A DNA stretch of 14,530 nt, from positions 1 to 14,530 of the forward strand of contig JBDTQB010000092.1 in the NCBI GenBank assembly GCA_039932395.1. The letters run 5' to 3'. Positions 14,338 to 14,530 of the stretch are shown piece after piece; position 1 is the first letter of the stretch; each line of letters begins with the position of its first letter. The stretch is from JAGNNV01 sp039932395 (GTDB taxonomy: Bacteria > Acidobacteriota > Vicinamibacteria > Fen-336 > JAGNNV01). The translations under genes and the position numbers were made by a program. Below the pieces are notes generated by a model, which was not told where the DNA came from, searched no databases, and was given only the letters and a program-made list of their open reading frames with translations.

Positions 14338-14530
14338 ATGTCCTCCGAGAAATTCCCCATCGATCTGTCTGCCCTCAAACCGCTGAAGCTGGACCCGCGC
14401 GTGCCCGCGTTGACCGCCGAACAGCGCGCGATCCTGGTCGACAACGTTCAGCTGTGTCGCGACGCGATCGTGTTCTTCACCGCGCTTGCCGGAGCCAAGG
14501 GTCTGTCGGGCCACACCGGCGGCGCCTTCG
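14338..14530 (+). CDS. Transketolase-like protein, N-terminal part (3' end outside window)
   Basis: The ATG at 14338 opens a frame that runs to the window edge, giving 64 residues: MSSEKFPIDLSALKPL, then a helix and QLCRDAIVFFTALAGAKGLSGHTGGAF. The last segment matches the start of the thiamine-diphosphate-binding domain of transketolase-like proteins, where RDAIVFFTA and GHTGGA(Y/F)D are typical. The full enzyme would transfer two-carbon ketol units between sugar phosphates, or be a related dehydrogenase-type enzyme; the specificity cannot be judged from this piece. It has high third-position GC compared with the Ter operon and lies beyond the insertion-sequence remnants, so it is probably outside the Ter island. 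Confidence 0.8.
   Translation, partial: MSSEKFPIDLSALKPLKLDPRVPALTAEQRAILVDNVQLCRDAIVFFTALAGAKGLSGHTGGAF

Noticed and set aside
1..14530. CRISPR array, tRNA or rRNA genes
   Set aside because: No regularly spaced direct repeats and no tRNA- or rRNA-like sequence were seen by eye on either strand.

Overview
The window carries a chromosomal-type tellurium-resistance-like (Ter) stress system laid out as two divergent gene blocks and flanked by unrelated sequence. The organism looks like a GC-rich Gram-negative bacterium, probably a proteobacterium: it has a pgpA-type lipid phosphatase, remnants of common proteobacterial insertion sequences and clear Shine-Dalgarno sites. The exact taxon cannot be read from the sequence.

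Region 1 (1-447) is the 3' end of a plus-strand gene with a winged-helix-like C-terminus, convergent with region 2. Region 2 (540-4621, minus strand) is a tight operon. It begins with a 45-residue zinc-ribbon microprotein and continues with a PRTase_2/TRSP phosphoribosyltransferase, a HAD phosphatase, a StiP-type PRTase with a PELOTA-like tail, and a CitE-like (HpcH/HpaI) TIM-barrel lyase. The last four genes overlap their neighbours by 4-23 bases. This matches the 'Ter biosynthetic module' that comparative genomics (Anantharaman, Iyer and Aravind) proposed to make a nucleoside-like metabolite. The ATP-grasp ligase usually listed with it is not here.

Region 3 (4835-13299, plus strand) is the Ter and signalling operon. 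It encodes a DUF475/TerC-like membrane protein, TerD, a vWA protein, a TerX-like TerD paralogue, a second vWA protein, a third vWA protein with a C-terminal zinc ribbon, a PP2C-type phosphatase with an Ig-like domain, and a protein kinase with a zinc ribbon. The vWA/PP2C/kinase run is the TerY-P triad. The operon ends with pgpA (phosphatidylglycerophosphatase A), coupled to the kinase gene by an ATGA overlap. Together the genes suggest a membrane-associated, calcium- and phosphorylation-dependent stress complex whose metabolite is made by region 2.

Region 4 (13300-14337) is a mosaic. It holds a hairpin after pgpA, a probable 37-residue DnaJ-type zinc-finger microprotein, and two decayed transposase fragments (IS481-like and IS5/IS1182-like) fused end to end. 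Region 5 (14338-14530) is the start of a transketolase-like gene cut by the window edge.

The most interesting items beyond the known Ter layout are the two unlisted zinc microproteins, the recurrence of zinc ribbons across the system, the pgpA coupling, the Ig-like domain in the PP2C protein, and the shared C-terminal tail on two of the vWA proteins.
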